Source of the DNA: an uncultured Flammeovirgaceae bacterium
GTDB lineage: Bacteria > Bacteroidota > Bacteroidia > Cytophagales > Cyclobacteriaceae
DNA: 5,605 nt
Reading direction: 5' to 3'
NCBI GenBank assembly: GCA_937138955.1
Contig: CAKZPJ010000238.1
Span: 1-5,605, forward strand
Made by a program: the position numbers and the translations under genes. Numbering within the stretch: the first letter of the stretch is position 1; each line of letters starts with the position of its first letter. Below are positions 5,353-5,605 of this stretch, piece by piece. Below the pieces are notes generated by a model. It worked only from the letters and a program-made list of their open reading frames with translations. It did not search any database and was not told where the DNA came from.

Positions 5353-5605
5353 ATGAACGTCTGGTTAAAGTCCGTCACCCTTCTCGAGCCTTCTTCCCCA
5401 TTTCATCAGCAACGAGTTCATTTATTTATTCAGAACGGAGTAATTGCCCGACTGGAAGCAGCTGGCGATACTGATCCCGATATTCAGGCGGATCGTGTGA
5501 TCGAATTGGCGGAGCCGTGCGTGATGGTTCGGCCGCCTTATACCCCAGAAGGTTTACTTGCTGCCCTGCCAGCGGAGCAACGTAACGCCTGGCTCTCCCG
5601 TTTTA
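5353..5605 (+). CDS. Amidohydrolase, probable dihydroorotase N-terminus (partial, runs off the window)
   Basis: 84 codons are visible from the ATG at 5353, open to the window end. The opening MNVWLKSVTLLEPSSPFHQQ, then RVHLFIQNGVIARLE and DRVIEL near residue 47, match the small N-terminal beta domain of Bacteroidetes dihydroorotases (the pyrimidine-pathway amidohydrolase), where a 'KSVTILDPxSPxHQQxVDILIENGxI' pattern is usual. Dihydroorotase genes are also often found next to BatA-domain genes in this phylum (from general knowledge). The expected next element, an SPGWxDxR-type strand within about ten residues, is not seen. Instead the frame reads EPCVMVRPPYTPEGLLAALPAEQRNAWLSRF, which I do not recognise. 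Either the protein is a divergent relative or the gene is altered there. If real and intact, it would probably convert carbamoyl-aspartate to dihydroorotate, though many Bacteroidetes carry inactive paralogues. Confidence 0.55.
   Translation, partial: MNVWLKSVTLLEPSSPFHQQRVHLFIQNGVIARLEAAGDTDPDIQADRVIELAEPCVMVRPPYTPEGLLAALPAEQRNAWLSRF

Noticed and set aside
1..5605. CRISPR array, tRNA/rRNA genes, insertion sequence or phage genes
   Set aside because: No regularly spaced direct repeats, no tRNA-like cloverleaf or rRNA-like sequence, and no transposase, integrase or phage structural motifs were seen in any frame.

Overview
The window looks like an ordinary chromosomal stretch from a Bacteroidetes (Bacteroidota), most likely the Cytophagia/Cytophagales side. 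Evidence: a large membrane protein with the BatA-type N-terminus typical of that phylum, a membrane-anchored LytTR regulator, a KdsC-type HAD phosphatase directly upstream of the BatA-type gene, no Shine-Dalgarno-like sequences before the starts, and a perfect match to the Bacteroidetes -7 promoter element (TAnnTTTG) before the last gene. The organism assignment is an inference from gene families, not from a marker gene.

Layout. Positions 3-41 may be the last codons of a plus-strand gene entering from the left. Positions 42-260 are a convergent intergenic stretch with no gene. On the minus strand, 261-1571 encodes a secreted PDZ-alpha/beta hydrolase fusion. A 96-bp divergent intergenic region (1572-1667) separates it from a plus-strand four-helix membrane protein with a C-terminal LytTR DNA-binding domain (1668-2417). 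Then comes a 147-bp gap, most of which (2447-2564) folds into one long imperfect palindrome ending exactly at the next start codon. The KdsC-like HAD phosphatase (2565-3047) and the 718-residue BatA-domain/vWA-like membrane protein (3051-5207) follow, only 3 nt apart and so almost certainly co-transcribed. After a 145-bp promoter-bearing gap, a gene starts at 5353 and runs off the window; its first ~50 residues resemble a Bacteroidetes dihydroorotase (PyrC-type amidohydrolase).

How the genes relate. The hydrolase and the LytTR regulator share a divergent regulatory region, so the regulator may control one or both, but no clear LytTR site pair was found. The phosphatase probably acts on a phosphorylated 3-deoxy-ulosonic (Kdo- or nonulosonate-type) sugar for the cell surface. 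The BatA-type protein is an envelope protein of unknown function.

Nothing here amounts to a recognisable new defence, mobile or biosynthetic system. The most interesting signals are non-coding: the 118-nt palindrome at 2447-2564, and the inverted and direct repeats wrapped around the promoter at 5283-5340. Also worth a look are the altered motif II region of the HAD phosphatase and the way the partial last gene stops looking like dihydroorotase near the window edge.
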